From positions 248,001-312,000 of the forward strand of contig JAGPNK010000003.1 in the NCBI GenBank assembly GCA_020746835.1: a DNA stretch of 64,000 bases. The letters are read 5' to 3'. Made by a program: the position numbers and the translations under genes. Under the pieces are notes generated by a model. That model saw only the letters and a program-made list of their open reading frames with translations. It did not search any database and was not told where the DNA came from. Source of the stretch: Stachybotrys elegans (lineage: Eukaryota > Ascomycota > Sordariomycetes > Hypocreales > Stachybotryaceae). Shown in pieces: positions 1 through 12,078 of this stretch; within the stretch, counting starts at the first letter, position 1, and each line of letters opens with the position of its first letter.

Positions 1-836
1 ATGACAAAGAAGGTGACACCACCCGTCGAACGCATGGTTAGGTAGCTTCCATCTCTGTTACCCGAGACCGGATGGTTCGTCGCGGCCTCGACGAGCAGGT
101 CGTACACGGCTCCAGGACTGCCGAGGTATTCCGACGTCGCGTACGTCGTAAGCGCAAAAGTGATGATGATGATGAGCACAGCAGCGCCATGGATGTAATC
201 CGTAATGAAGGTGGCCTTGATGCCGCCGATGAAGGTATAAGCCACGACGGGAATAGGCATCAGGAAGATGGCTGCTACTCCGTGCATACCAGTCAGGGCA
301 TTGATAGCGGCAGCACCGCCGGCGATGAGCATCAGCGAGACGAGTATGTTAGTAACAAGGCCGAAGAATATAAAGGTGAAATGGGCGGGCGCGCCATAGC
401 GAGCGCGGATAGCTTCCAGGAACGTATGGGCGTTGGGGGCACGTTTCTTGAGCGTGATGGCGAGGGTAGCAAAGAGGATGATCTGAACTGTGGCGCCAGA
501 GGCATACCTATCAAGCTGTGAGAGCCGGTTTAAACAACTGCAACTAGGAGACTCCTACCAAAAGGGACCGGAAACACCATATCGGTAGCAGACGCCCGTA
601 CTCTGCAGAAGGGTGGCGGCCCACGTCCATGACGAAGCCACAGCCGCGGCCACGAGGCCCGACTTGACGGACCGGCCCGCCGTCGTAAACATTTCCGACG
701 TCTGGACCTCATTGTTGAAGCGCTTGAGGATGTGCGTAAGGCTGATCATGAAGATGGCAAAGGCGGCGCCGACGCCAAGCACGACGCCATAACCCACGCC
801 TTGCGACAAGGCTGGGCCAACCGAGTTGGAGGACAT
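1..836 (-). CDS. DUR3: DUR3-type urea/sodium symporter, 5' part (cut by window edge)
   Basis: N-terminal part of a sodium:solute symporter family protein resembling fungal urea active transporters, which import urea across the plasma membrane. Exon 1 is 836-559, intron 558-508 (GTAGGA...GATAG), exon 2 is 507-1 and runs off the window. The join gives GPFWYASGATVQ. Successive hydrophobic segments follow: the first near residues 15-32, then SGLVAAAVASSWTWAATLL, ATVQIILFATLAITL, FIFFGLVTNILVSLMLIAGG and HGAAVLIIIITFALTTY. The stretch from AGRSVKSG to GGIKATFITDYIHG is typical of DUR3. The upstream region holds five GATAAG/CTTATC motifs, which suggests nitrogen regulation. The C-terminal half lies outside the window, so integrity cannot be judged. 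Substrate urea rather than polyamine is inferred from family resemblance. Confidence 0.88.
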
Positions 837-2131
837 TGCTGCTGCAGCTGCTTGTTTGCCAGAGGTGGATCTGGTTTGCGTCTTGATAGGCAGGAGATGC
901 GCGTGCTGCAGGACTGGCGAGCGGGCGGATCTAGATATACATGGGCGGCGAGGCGTCTACCAGTGCGACGGACCTGGGCTGAGAATTACTTGAGCTGGTG
1001 CCGAGACGTTGCATTAGGGACTGGTGTCATTGCCAAGAATGCCGATAAATCCACACTGCTCCACCGTCATGACGGGATGTAAGAGGGTCCAGCGTTAACC
1101 GTTGTTTGGCTTGGCCTTGTCTGTTATCCAGAGTCTTCCCAGGCTGTTGGTAATATGCCTGGTACTTCGAGAAGAGCTGGTGATCGCCTTTCCAGAGGCA
1201 CACCATTGTCTCTGATATGACACTGTAAAGAAGCCTTCATGTTTCCAGGCCGCCGGGCACTTACAACTGGGAAACGTGGTGGTGAGATTGAGTCGATAAG
1301 ATGCGGCTTCCCTGTCTCGAGTATGATTGGATCGCGAGGCCGTGGATCGCTGATCGCTGATAAGAAGGCTGGGCATGATGTCTAGCAAATTACATACAGC
1401 GAATCAGAGGCCTTGGCTCGGCTCTTATCATAGGGCAAGGCTTGGCTGATAAGCTGGGGCTTGTATTTCCGCGGTCAGAGATGCGAGTCCTTGCTCTTTG
1501 CTCCTTTTGATCAAGTGTATGCACATAGTATGTAGAAATGCTTATCGAACGGAGTAATGGAAACGGTAAACGTTATTCAGGGCATCTGCAGAGGAGGAGA
1601 CGAGCCGCCAACCCCCACACGGCCCCGTAAATAAATAAATACCACGGCTCCGACTCCGGATTCATGACTGAGGTCCCAGCTGCTACTGCACCAGCCTTGC
1701 TGGAAGGTGTGGCGGAGGGGGTTGGTCCAGCTCACATCTGTGCCATCCCAGGAGCTCCCCAGAGGGAGCTTCTTCCCGAATCAACTGCTTGCAAATAACC
1801 TGAGGCAGAATATCGTTGAAATAAGATTGGCGCATCAACCCAACCTACTCGCAATGGTTGAGAAAATAGGAAGACGTTGTTTAAGTATTATAAGACAATC
1901 ATTTTTGGCGGTCAACTGCAGCATCAACAAGAGATTAGAAACCACATTCACAGCTGATGACCTACCGCGATCTGTCCATCCAATGAGCAGAAACATGGGC
2001 GGCCCCCAATGTTGAGGGGCTAATCTCAAAATCTCGTTTAGTACCCCTCTTCATCCTGAAGACATAAGAGCTTCAACGCCATTCTGACTCAACTAGCAAG
2101 CAATAAGCGTCCACGATCCGTGTCGGTTAAT
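837..2131. other. Intergenic region with GATA-rich promoter
   Basis: Divergent spacer between the urea transporter and the ubiquitin ligase gene. Apart from the GATA motifs I see no supported gene. The ORF at 1707-2015 lacks homology signals and domain-like composition. Confidence 0.6.
1295..1546. promoter_or_regulatory. Cluster of five GATAAG motifs upstream of the urea transporter
   Basis: GATAAG occurs at 1295-1300, 1359-1364 and 1448-1453, and its complement CTTATC at 1424-1429 and 1541-1546. Chance would give about 0.1 in this length. GATA factors of the AreA/NIT2 class are known to bind HGATAR and to activate genes for secondary nitrogen sources such as urea. The sites lie 460-710 bases upstream of the transporter ATG. 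Binding here is inferred. Confidence 0.6.
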
Positions 2132-4696
2132 ATGGGCAACGTACTCGGTATCCAGGCGACTGACGAGAAAACTCCCAATCACCCCACCCACAACGAAGCT
2201 CCGTCGCTGGTTGAAAAGCCGCCGCCGCCGCATCAAGAAGCATATACCGACGATGGCTTTCGTCCCACGGATGAGCCAGAGACACTCGGTTTCTGCCATC
2301 AAAATGGCTGTTCCAATGGGAGTAAATGTCATCCATCCCAACCAGGTCCGACCGATTTGGCTTCTACAAGCAGACCTCGTGAGCCGTGCCATTTGTATGC
2401 AAAGGGCCACTGCAAAGAGGGTGATCTATGCCGGCTCTCCCATACCATACCCAAGGAGGGCGGCGAAGAAGGCACGGTCAAGGTAGAGGTGTCACATTCC
2501 GTCCTGCTTCTAATTCGCTGACTAAATCTTATTATATAGGATTCTGGAATCCCTGGAGACGACCAGGTGCGAGAATTTGGTGGCGTTTGGGCCAAGTTTG
2601 GTGATGGCGCGAGCGTCGTTTCAGTCACGCTGCCCTCCGACTTTTCTGCGGTACGCCTCTGGAATCTCCCCGGAGACTTTACGCGGGCCGCTGCAAAGAA
2701 GCTTCTATCGAATGTAGGCCTGTTTATCTCGGAGCAAGACGTGCAGGACATCAACAACACCGCATACAAGTCGACCTCCAGTATCAAGGTCAACGACCCA
2801 ACTTTTGCCCAGACGGCTTGCAAAACGTTGCCAACTCTCCTTGAAGCGCAGGCATATGGAATAGCTCCGATACCCCCTCCAATACCCATCGGTTCCGGAA
2901 GTCGTCGAGTATCTAGCCGTCTGGTCTCTTGCTCATGGCTTCGACCCACTCGAACAGCGTACCTGGATTTCGAGACGCAAGCCACCGCCCATAGAGTGTC
3001 CGGGAGTTTCACAAGCGGCAGCTGCAAAGTCAATGGCTTTCAAGTCGAAGTAGCCACGGAGGTTATTCAAGTCAACAAAAATACCGAGCCGCACTGGAGG
3101 ATCCAGTTGGCAAATCTTGTCGGCGTGACCGACGAGCAGGATATTGTCAAAGAGCTTGCGGCCTCAGATAAACCTCAACGAGTCAACATGGAGGAGCCGA
3201 CTTACGCCTCAGATCCCGCGATGGACTCTACTCGTGTTCAGTCACTATTCGACGGATTTGGTCCCATGGAGAAGTGGAATTTGTCCGAAAATCCCAAGGG
3301 GAGGAGCTACGAAGCATTTGCGACCCTTTTGCATGATTCTGATGCGCAGGATGCTGTCTCCTCTCTCAATGGCGTCTCTTTGCCCTTTTGTAAAGAGAAC
3401 AAGCTCATCTTACGACTGGTTACTTCCGTGAATTTTACAATCCCTAGAAGACTCCTTTCTTTCGTGAAGAAACGCGCGAAGCTACTCAACGCTGGGTGGC
3501 GGCACCACCATATCCGCTGCTCAGCCTTCCAGCCTCCGGGCCCCAACGCGATTCTGATGCTTAGGTGTGATAATCGTCAGCACCTGGCACAAGCGGCAGA
3601 AGAAATGGGCAAAATCATCACCGGCCATGTCATGTCTATGGAAGGAAACGATATGTGGCATCCTGATCTTGACATCAGTCATCCGACATATGAACGTCAT
3701 CGGATACATAAAATTCTTCGAGAAATTGAGAAAGACCTGGATGTTATCATTTTCCCCAACAGCCGCACATCCCAAACACGACTGTTTGGGCCCCAGGAAA
3801 TGATAGTTCCAGCAACAGAGGCTTTACATCATCTAATACAGCAGAGCACTTCCACTACACAAAGTCTTCTCCTCCATGAGCCGGGAGACCTGGAGTGGTT
3901 CAAGCAGGGCGGACGCAATATACTAGAAGAGGAGTTTGGCCCAGAAAAGGTTGACTTTGACACCACGACGAGGTGTCTACGCATCAACGGAGCGGGGGAG
4001 GATCTTGCCATATCAAAACGAATCCTAGCCCGCAGGCAACTAAGACAAACCGCCAATTTTATTCAGGCCAGCCAATTATGCTCCGATTGCGGGATCGAAG
4101 CAAAGGAGCCTCAGCGAATTAGTTGTGAGCACGTTTATTGCACGTTATGCTTTTCCAAGATGTGCCAGGCGGAAGCGTCAAGCACCAAGGAGTTCCGCAT
4201 TGCATGCAAGGGAGATTTCGATCGCTGTGCCAGAGTTCTGCCATTCTCGGAGATTCAGAATCTTCTACTCTCCGAGGTTTTCGAAAATATCCTCGAGGCG
4301 TCCTTTAAATCCTATATGAGACTCAGTGTCGATCAGTTTCGAAACTGCCCAACACCAGGTTGCACTCAACTCTACCGAGTCGCATCTGCAGATTCTTCGA
4401 TTGTCCCAAGAACCACTTGTTTAAAGTGCCTTGCCGTGGTTTGCACCGGATGCTTTACTTCTCACGCTGGATGGGCCTGTCGGCACAAAGAGGATGAAGC
4501 TTTTGCCAAGGCCAAGGAAAGGCTAGGAATACAGGACTGCCCCAATTGCAAGACTTCCATCGAAAGGCCCGCGGGATGCAACCACGTGGAATGTAGCGCA
4601 TGTGGTAGTTGTATGTGCTGGCTTTGTCTTGCAGTTTTTGATACAATTGGTTTATGCTATGCGCACATGCGAAGCAGCCACGCTGGCTATAATTAG
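2132..4696 (+). CDS. CCCH zinc-finger / RBR (RING-IBR-RING) E3 ubiquitin ligase
   Basis: Predicted RBR-type E3 ubiquitin ligase of 835 residues. Exon 1 is 2132-2482, intron 2483-2539, exon 2 is 2540-4696. The longer open frame starts at a GTG (2120), so the first ATG at 2132 is used. A CCCH finger sits at residues 86-104 (C-x7-C-x5-C-x3-H). The C-terminal 210 residues hold RING1 (CSDCGIEAKEPQRISCEH, from about 631), an IBR (CPTPGCTQLY...CLKCLAVVCTGC) and RING2 (CPNCKTSIERPAGCNHVEC, from about 784). RBR enzymes carry ubiquitin on a RING2 cysteine; by alignment this is the Cys in GCNH, near residue 797. The middle has RRM-like or KH-like stretches such as LRLWNLPGDF and FDGFGPMEKWNL, suggesting RNA contact. 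The protein ends soon after RING2. Substrates are unknown. Confidence 0.85.
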
Positions 4697-4881
4697 CCAT
4701 TGGAGCATTTTTGAACAAGTCTGCCAAACCAAATGATGACTCTAGGCGCCAATGATGCGTTTAATTAAACCATTTATCTCTTCTTGGCCTATTGATTTCA
4801 GTTCTCTATATAAGAGCTCTCTATTCCAAGGTTAGACTCATCATAATACCTCGAGATATAACAAATTTAGAGTTTCTATTC

Positions 4882-6170
4882 CTATAGTATGTCCTCATCC
4901 GGGTACTGATCGGTTAATTCAGTGCCATCTATGATGGCGTGAGCATTTAGTCGAACGCTTAGACGAACCATGTCAGTGTAAGCCTTGTCTCTGAACCCAT
5001 CCCCTTTATCGCGAATGTCCGAGTCCGACTTCAAGGGCCCGCGTGGTCTGTGAGAGAAGAAAAGACCTGGCTGGTGAGCAAGGCATTTGTGAGCTCTCAT
5101 GCCTCTATCGCCCTCGCAGAAAAATCTGAGGAGGAAATCGAACGCATCTGACATGTCGGAGAGCGCCACATCTTCCAGCATCTTGACCGCACCTTTATAG
5201 CTAACGGCATATGCAAAGGTACAGACGCCCTCCTGGGCATGATGGACCACGCTGGTGTGATCTTGGAATGACTCCTTCAAGGTGAAAGGTTCATTGTAGC
5301 CCCAGAGATGCCTTCGGTTGGGCACAGTAAAATCATTTCTATGTACCACGGAGCCTTTGGGCACTGCAGTGTGCTTGAATGGAAAGGACATGCCGCAATG
5401 TCCAATCCAGAGGACATCCCAATTGTCTCCATACGGTGAGGCTTGAACCGGACGCGTTCTGGGGAGTCGCTCAAACGGAATAGCAAAGGTAAGAGGGTAT
5501 TCAGGATCGTTGGAGTGTGCCGAATCTGTATATGTTTGATTGGAACCCTCAAGAGGTTGAGCGAGAGCCTGAGCGGATAAGGCAAAGTCGTATAACTGAT
5601 CCTTTATTCGAACATCCCAGTCTATGTCATCCTCAAGAATAAGAGCAGATGACAACTTTAGCTTCACTATTCTATTGTCTGGTTATTTGTTGTTCTTGCT
5701 GAGGCAAGGGGGTACATACTCTCGTATAGCATTCATGTGTCCTCTCCACGACCCTATAGAAGCGTCGGGTAGACGGTCGTGTGGCTTCAGCAGTGGGACA
5801 GCCTTGTCGGGGATTGTTTTGCCATCAACGCCGTCGATAAAGTCAATGTCAATATCGCTCAATGCTGCCTGCAAAATCATGCCATCTCGACGGTCAGTTC
5901 GAGACGGCATCCCCACCACCAAGACCTTCTCAAACTGTTTGATGCGTTTAATCAGACATGAGAAATATTGGTAGCAAGGGGCAGTAGACTTACGCCCAGT
6001 GTTCGGTTGTACACATCTTCTGTAAGGCTTCGCGATGGAGACTCCCACGGCCCCGTGGTGTAAAGAACAAACAGCGATAGTCGAAAAAGGAGAAACGCTC
6101 CGATGGCTATGGCCACAAGGTTACACAAAGTGCGGTGAGACTGCCGAGGAAGATACAGAATGGCAGCCAT
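4882..6170 (-). CDS. Glycosyltransferase family 25-like, type II membrane protein
   Basis: Predicted Golgi-type glycosyltransferase of 393 residues. Exon 1 is 6170-5994, intron 5993-5935, exon 2 is 5934-5720, intron 5719-5672, exon 3 is 5671-4882. The joins give NRTLGFEKVLVVG and NAIREIVKLKLSSA. The longer open frame upstream has no ATG context better than 6170. A single hydrophobic segment (LVAIAIGAFLLFRLSLFVLY, about residues 18-37) makes a type II anchor. The lumenal part has SRTDRRDGM near its start, as in GT25/LPS-type enzymes, and an acidic LILEDDIDWD motif suited to metal-nucleotide binding. Acceptor and sugar donor cannot be told from sequence. Confidence 0.85.
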
Positions 6171-7082
6171 CTTACCATAGCTGGCCGAGAATTGTTGAAA
6201 GAATGAAGAGTAAGTGCAATGAGCGAGACTGGTACTGACCACGGCTTTTTTGTCCCCCCCCCCCAAGGTCCATCCATCATCCGAGACCTAACCTAGCCTG
6301 CAGTCGAAAGTAATAAAACTGCATTCTCGACATGAACTAAGACATTGATGTCTGAGACGGTGAGTGTCTTACCTGCACTTGGAAACCCTATAATAAGTTA
6401 GGGACATTTGCATCCTGGAATCAAGGGCAGTGTCTCAGCGTCGGCAAACTATCGCTGTGCACGGGCGAGATTTTCTGATAAAGGGATGCAATTCCTCCTG
6501 TATCCCTCACTCCATTCTAATCCTCCCCTTAAATTCATGGGGTCTTATCTAGATCATGGTATGCTGGGCTATAACCGGTAACCAGGTCCAAGGATTTAAG
6601 TTTGGCAGACACGACTTCTGAATGCATGCAAAGAAGGCAATCTTCAGATCGTCATTTTGGACTTGCTCCTGTCAATTGGACTTGGAGCGAAACCGAGCTA
6701 ACTCGAATTCTCTAGTCACATCTATGATCAAGGTTCTTAAGACATCTTTTCCCCAAGACTATTCTTCTCTGCCGCTATAGTAGCGAATTACCCTCCACGG
6801 CCACACCTTGCCATCTCCCCAACAACGGAAAGTCTCCTCTGAGGTCATGGTCTCCATAGTATCCTGGCTTAGTGGCCATATGGTCATCTACATCTGCAGT
6901 AGTGGCTATGGAAGCTTGCTCCGGCTCGGCCCCTTGCTTATAAATCCGCTGTATTCTGGACGGATGTAAAAATCCCGCTAGATCCCATGGCACCTAAATT
7001 TCCGTTGACGAGATCTCAAGTTGTCCCTCACTGAGGTTTGAGCATTAGTATGACATAACGGTTTGGCTCGGCACCTGTCACG
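6171..7082. other. Intergenic spacer with poly-C run
   Basis: A run of eleven C residues lies at 6254-6264, just upstream of the glycosyltransferase ATG. The rest shows no supported gene. The 72-codon minus ORF at 6775-6993 has no recognisable features. Confidence 0.5.
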
Positions 7083-9705
7083 ATGGAGGCGTCAAGCGAC
7101 GCCTCAATAAGACGTCGTCGAGCTGAGAAGGCCTGTGGATTTTGTCGCCTGAGAAAGGTAACGTAGCATCGACTGTCATCAAGTAATTACATTCTCCAGT
7201 ATCCAACCCTTTCTATGCTATATGCTACAGTTTTGGGAATATTCAGAGCCTCAAGTCTGTGTATCCGCACATAATTGCTGACAAGCGAAGCTGCGGTGTG
7301 ATCAAGCAAGACCGCAATGCCAGAACTGCGAAACTCGGTCCATTGCCTGCGAGTACTTGGCCAGGACACGGAAACCAAGGTTAGTGTTTCCTGGTTTAGT
7401 TCCTATCTCGCATTACTTTTATTCGTAGCCAAGATTTCATGCGCTGATACACGATCCAGGCCATCTAATGCGCGTATTGACCAGCTTAGAGAACAGAATG
7501 CAGCCCTGCAAGCACAGCTGCGGGAGCAGCAACTCGGACATGGTTCTGATCGATTGCAGACTCGGGTGGACGATTCTCCCCCCATACGCCCGGCGACTGC
7601 ATCTAGTCCTAGTCAATCGGATCTTGAAGTGAGAGTAGATCAAAGCGTGCGACATACTTCGATCTCAGTAGATGAAGCTCGTACATTCTCCGAAGGCGAG
7701 AGGTGCGATCCCTCGGCCGATCAGTTTCATGGACCTACTAGCGCCATCTTCGATACCAGGCCCCAGGAGAGGCGAACGAGGAGGCAGTCGGCTGCTATCC
7801 CGGATGACTACCAGAAGGGCCGGCTCCTTACTGAGACAGTTAAGCAACGTAAATTTACTACCCCTCATCCACACACTGCGTTCCAGTCCTAGACCAGAAT
7901 CATGGAAAATGAAGAGCCTGGGCTAAGCTGTTCCACTGCAGGTCATCTCGAGCAAATCAATCTTCGCCGGAGCACATTCGATTTCGGACATATCACCACC
8001 CAACAGGGCATGACGCTCCTTACCATGTTCTGGAACCGGCAGCACGCCACCGGCTCTGTTGTCTATCGTCCAAGCTTCATGCGAGACATGGCGGCCGGAG
8101 GCACGTATTTCTCTCCATTGCTATTGCAAGCAATGCTACTTTACGCCCTCAGGTGTTCGCCAATCATCATAGGGTTTGAAGATTCTCAGGACGGCAGTCG
8201 TGCCGCAAGCCTGCCCTTTCGACGGAAATTCGAGCAACTGCTGTTTGGCGATTACGGACAGACGGCATGCAAGAGCAAAATCACTACAATACAGGCTCTG
8301 TTACTGATGTCAGACGTGCTGTTTGCTTGGCTGGACGAGAGAAGTGTCGCGTGGCAGTACCTGGGCATTGCTATAAATATGATTGTAGATCTCGGGATGC
8401 ACTCGGAGCGTGGTATTGTTCTATCTGCAGATTTCCAGCGATTGGAGTGGCTAGAGACACGAAGGAGAGTATTCTGGGCTGCTTTCAGTAAGTTACGCTC
8501 ATGCAACCCCGAAGCAGGTCTGTGCTTGCCACATGGAACGGACTTGAGCTGATATCAAAGTTAGTTCTTGATAAGATCCAGTCCATCTATCAAGGTCGAC
8601 CGACTCGCTTGCGAAGCACTGACTGCAGTGTCCCTGCATTATTCCTTGACGAGTTTGAGGAGTTTGAGCCATTCAAGACGGACGGCTACTCATTGGAGCC
8701 GAGCGACTTGGGCTGCCCAACTTACAGTGTGTCACACCTATCACATCTTTGCAGCTTAAGCATTATAGCAGATCGCATTCTATACGAAATCTACACAGAG
8801 AAGTACCATCAATCAGATGAACTCAGCATGAATGAAATCTGTCAGTCTCTGCAAGAGGAATTGACTCAATGGCGCGAGTCGCTCCCCGCGCATCTCTCAA
8901 TACCCGCTCACGCCTACGGCACGCCTGTATTGGGGAATAGCTGCGAGGCTCTTCCGCATACACTGTCACTACTGTGAGCTTTCTCTTTCATTTGAATTGT
9001 TTGCTATTTACGGATTGTCTCATTAAATTCCACAGATCGATGTTCCACGCCCTAACGATATTGCTTCACCGGCCTTTTATTTTCGATGCCCGTCGGGAAC
9101 CAACAGCTCAGTCCGCGTCCAAAAACTCACTCGATATCTGCAACAAAGCGGCCCTTGACATCGACACGCTCCTACGCTTGTACAAGTCGAAGTTTTGCAT
9201 GACAGCTCCCCCGTATTTCATAACATATGCGACGTATGCTAGCGGAACGATTCACATGCGAATTGCGTCGCAGCAATCAAGGGATAGGGAAACCGCTTAT
9301 GAGCCGCTTGTGAACTGTTTTGAGATTCTCTCAGAGCAGTCCCGAATAAACCGTGCAACATCTCAGTTAAAGGATACTCTCTTCGCTTTGGCGAAGAGGA
9401 TGAAAGTTAATACTGGCGGGCGGCTCACGAGGGACGGATCCTGGGAAAGGCATAGTGAAACCCCGGGGTGTGTGTTGCCTGATTCCTCCACATCACTAGG
9501 ATCTTCAGGCTTCATGGGTGACACAGACATTCCAGCCAATGCAGCTGACTCCACGTCTTTAACACTATCCCAGGCTGGGCTATATGGCAATGAACTGGAA
9601 CTTGGAGAGTGGCCGACGGCGCCAGAACTGCTGTTCGACGCGTATCCACTCTTCGGCTTCCAAGCACCAGATTTCGACGGTGTAGATGGTTTTGGTGGGC
9701 TCTGA
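7083..9705 (+). CDS. Zn2Cys6 transcription factor with fungal-specific regulatory domain
   Basis: Binuclear zinc cluster regulator of 725 residues in six exons: 7083-7157, 7291-7379, 7460-7848, 7942-8487, 8565-8973 and 9036-9705. The zinc cluster is split by the first intron and reads CGFCRLRK / LRCDQARPQCQNCETRSIAC, a full set of six cysteines. A coiled-coil dimerisation segment follows (RIDQLREQNAALQAQLREQ). The middle region (ATGSVVYRPSF to WAAF-ILDKIQSIYQGRP) matches the fungal-specific transcription factor domain, where WxxxxLDKxxSxxxGRP is typical. The acidic C-terminus (ELELGEW, DFDGVDGFGGL) could activate transcription. Intron 3 was placed to avoid stops at 7890 and 7917 and is the least certain. 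The neighbouring hydrolases, halogenase-like enzyme and P450 are plausible targets, but this is only inferred from position. Confidence 0.85.
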
Positions 9706-10613
9706 AAGCAATTAGTCAATTAAGAGGAAGTTTTCATGATAAGTATGTATTTCTCTTCCCAAACGGCTTAGTGCGGTATGCCGGACTTCTAAGATTTCTG
9801 ATGTCGAGGAGAACTTCCCAGTAGTTCGCATGTATAAGCAAAGGTTCCATGTGTGTTGTGTCGGACTTGTTTCAAGGATACAAGCTCTGGGCAACCTCTT
9901 GCTCTCCTTCTGTCTGTTCAATTAATAAATCCTACATACATCAATACACACTGTGCGCAGTCGTCGAAAGTGATGGAAGATATTCTGTCGAGGATAAGTA
10001 TATTAGTTGGTCACTGTGCGCCTGGAAATTCGTTTTCTCGGCTTGGCATCATGCCCTCGCGGATGGCTGGTCTTACACCAGGCCCATGTGCAGGCATGAC
10101 ATACCCATATGTCTAGGGGCAAATCATACCCGTTGCACAATAAGCAACAACTGGAATCATCCCAGCGGTCTGGATCAGACGGGATGCTGTTGACTAAGAC
10201 GGGAGGTTATGATCCGTCTTAGCTCCATTGCTGCTGCTGGTTCCACTCGCCGGACTGTCCACGAAGTGCTCCGACGGAAAGTCATTTTCCGTTCTGTGGG
10301 TCTAGCGAAGCATCATGTTCCGCCCGCAAGGGACCACGACGATAGTCAACCTGGCTGGCCTGTTGTTTGTAATGTTGATTATTTCGCGATTTGCTTGCTG
10401 TCTTTCTGCTTTGAGTTAGTAAAGAGTCCTCGGATTCATTTCGTTCGGGACATGAGTTGCCGTCCCTTTAGTATTTGAGGCTTTGCGTCCCATAACAAAT
10501 ACATCGCTATTCAATCATCCTGATCAAAATATCTTCAAGACTAAATTCTCTGTCGCACAGACTCGCTGCTATATCTTCCATCAAAGCATCCTCTCCAAGA
10601 TACAGTCACAAAG
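9706..10613. other. Intergenic spacer
   Basis: No supported gene. Small plus-strand ORFs (9849-10193, 10209-10478) lack codon bias or family signals. The final 100 bases are pyrimidine- and A-rich, as expected for a leader of the following hydrolase. Confidence 0.5.
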
Positions 10614-11715
10614 ATGACCGACCAATGGCCAGACGAGACCATCTTCAAGGCTTTTGACATCTTTGAGGAGACGTATGTATCTATCCACCCAATATTAACA
10701 GTTTACTTACACATCTCAGATATAAAAGTCTCGGAGACGTTGACCTCCAAGCCGCGATTATGATGCCCAAGGACCTTGTGCCAGGATGTCATCCAGTTAT
10801 TTTCCTTATTCATGGTGGCTTCCTTATGACAGGACATTCTCTCTTTGCGCCCTTCTTCACTCCGTCTACTCTGAAGCTAGCCATAGAGAACTCTGCCATA
10901 ATTATCTCAGTCGATTACCGCCTTCTGCCATCAGCAAATGGTGTTGCGGACCTGCTGGAGGACCTCGAAGACGCTTGGCAGTGGTCTCGCACTGAACTCC
11001 CAGCCATCCTCAACCGTCGCTGCCCTGGCCATCAGCTGGACTTTTCTCGCCTTGTTCTACAGGGCGGCTCAGCTGGTGGCTATGGCGCGGTCCAACTTGC
11101 ACTGTCGCACCCAGAGGACGTCTCAGCTATCGCGCTTACATACCCGCTTGTCGACCCGCAGGACCACATCTTTGTTACCGGGCCAAATGAGGGCGAAGAG
11201 ACGGTACTGCGCGTTCCTAAGGAGCAGATGCCCTCTAAGGAGGAGGTCATGGCGTGGATCGAGGAGAAACGAGCAACTGTCACAGCAAAGGCCGGTTTTG
11301 AGAGGGGAGTATTCAACGCTGCTTCAGCTCAGTATGGACTATACTACTCCCACGTGTTTAATCACCGCCACCTGCCCGATCACGACTTCTTGCCCATGGA
11401 GCGAATCAAATCTGGGGCTCGATTGCCTAAGAAGATGTATGTCTAATTTTTTGGGCGTGTTCTTCACTGATTCGTCGTCTCCACTGCTAACATTCTACCA
11501 GATGGATCGTCCATGGAGACGATGACAGCGTTGTCTACATTCGCAGCTCTTACAAGTTTATCGAACTGGCTAAGCAGATGCAGCCAGACGTAACCTTTAG
11601 GCTAGATGTCGCACCCGGAAAGGATCACGCCTTTGATCATCTTAACAAAGATTGGGAATCATTCATCGAACCTGGTGGCTATGACTTTGTTCGCAGTGCT
11701 TGGCTGCGTCCCTGA
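10614..11715 (+). CDS. Alpha/beta hydrolase (HGG-type esterase)
   Basis: Predicted cytosolic carboxylester hydrolase of 329 residues. Exons are 10614-10672, 10720-11436 and 11502-11715, joined as FEETYKSLGD and PKKIWIVHGDDD. The oxyanion-hole motif is HGGFLMTG. The nucleophile elbow is LQGGSAGGYG, with the catalytic Ser in GGSAG. A late Asp in HGDDDSVV and the His in GKDHAFDH complete a likely triad. This is the layout of the hormone-sensitive-lipase-like alpha/beta hydrolase_3 family. No signal peptide is present. It lies between a Zn2Cys6 regulator and a second hydrolase on the opposite strand. The natural substrate is unknown. Confidence 0.85.
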
Positions 11716-12078
11716 ACCTTTTAGATATTGGGCATGAGGATACGATGGCACCCACGTCATGTCCGATATTCTGGGAACGTCTAAGAAGTCTTTGAGGATT
11801 ATTGCCTCGCTGTAAATTGCAAGCTGGGGAACGAAGGCACTTTATCAGGTTATAAACAAGAATGACTAGAATACAGAAGCACTTAGGATAGGTAAGAAAA
11901 TATCCAGCGTTGGGAAAGTCTGAGTTTGCCCTCCATGGAAACTGTGTCCTATTTGGTTGATTATTTGCGTAACTATTATAAGCCTTCTGTGGCTCAAGCA
12001 TTGATGGCGAAACAGATGATGGCTTCTACTAACGCTTCTAGATCTGGTTAATCAGGCCGAAAAGTAAAGAATTCATCT
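11716..12078. other. Convergent intergenic spacer
   Basis: Shared 3' region of two convergent alpha/beta hydrolase genes. I see no gene or clear repeat in it. Confidence 0.5.

Noticed and set aside
2923..2971. Possible second intron in the RBR gene
   Set aside because: GT and AG ends exist, but removing 49 bases breaks the frame, while the region is open without splicing.
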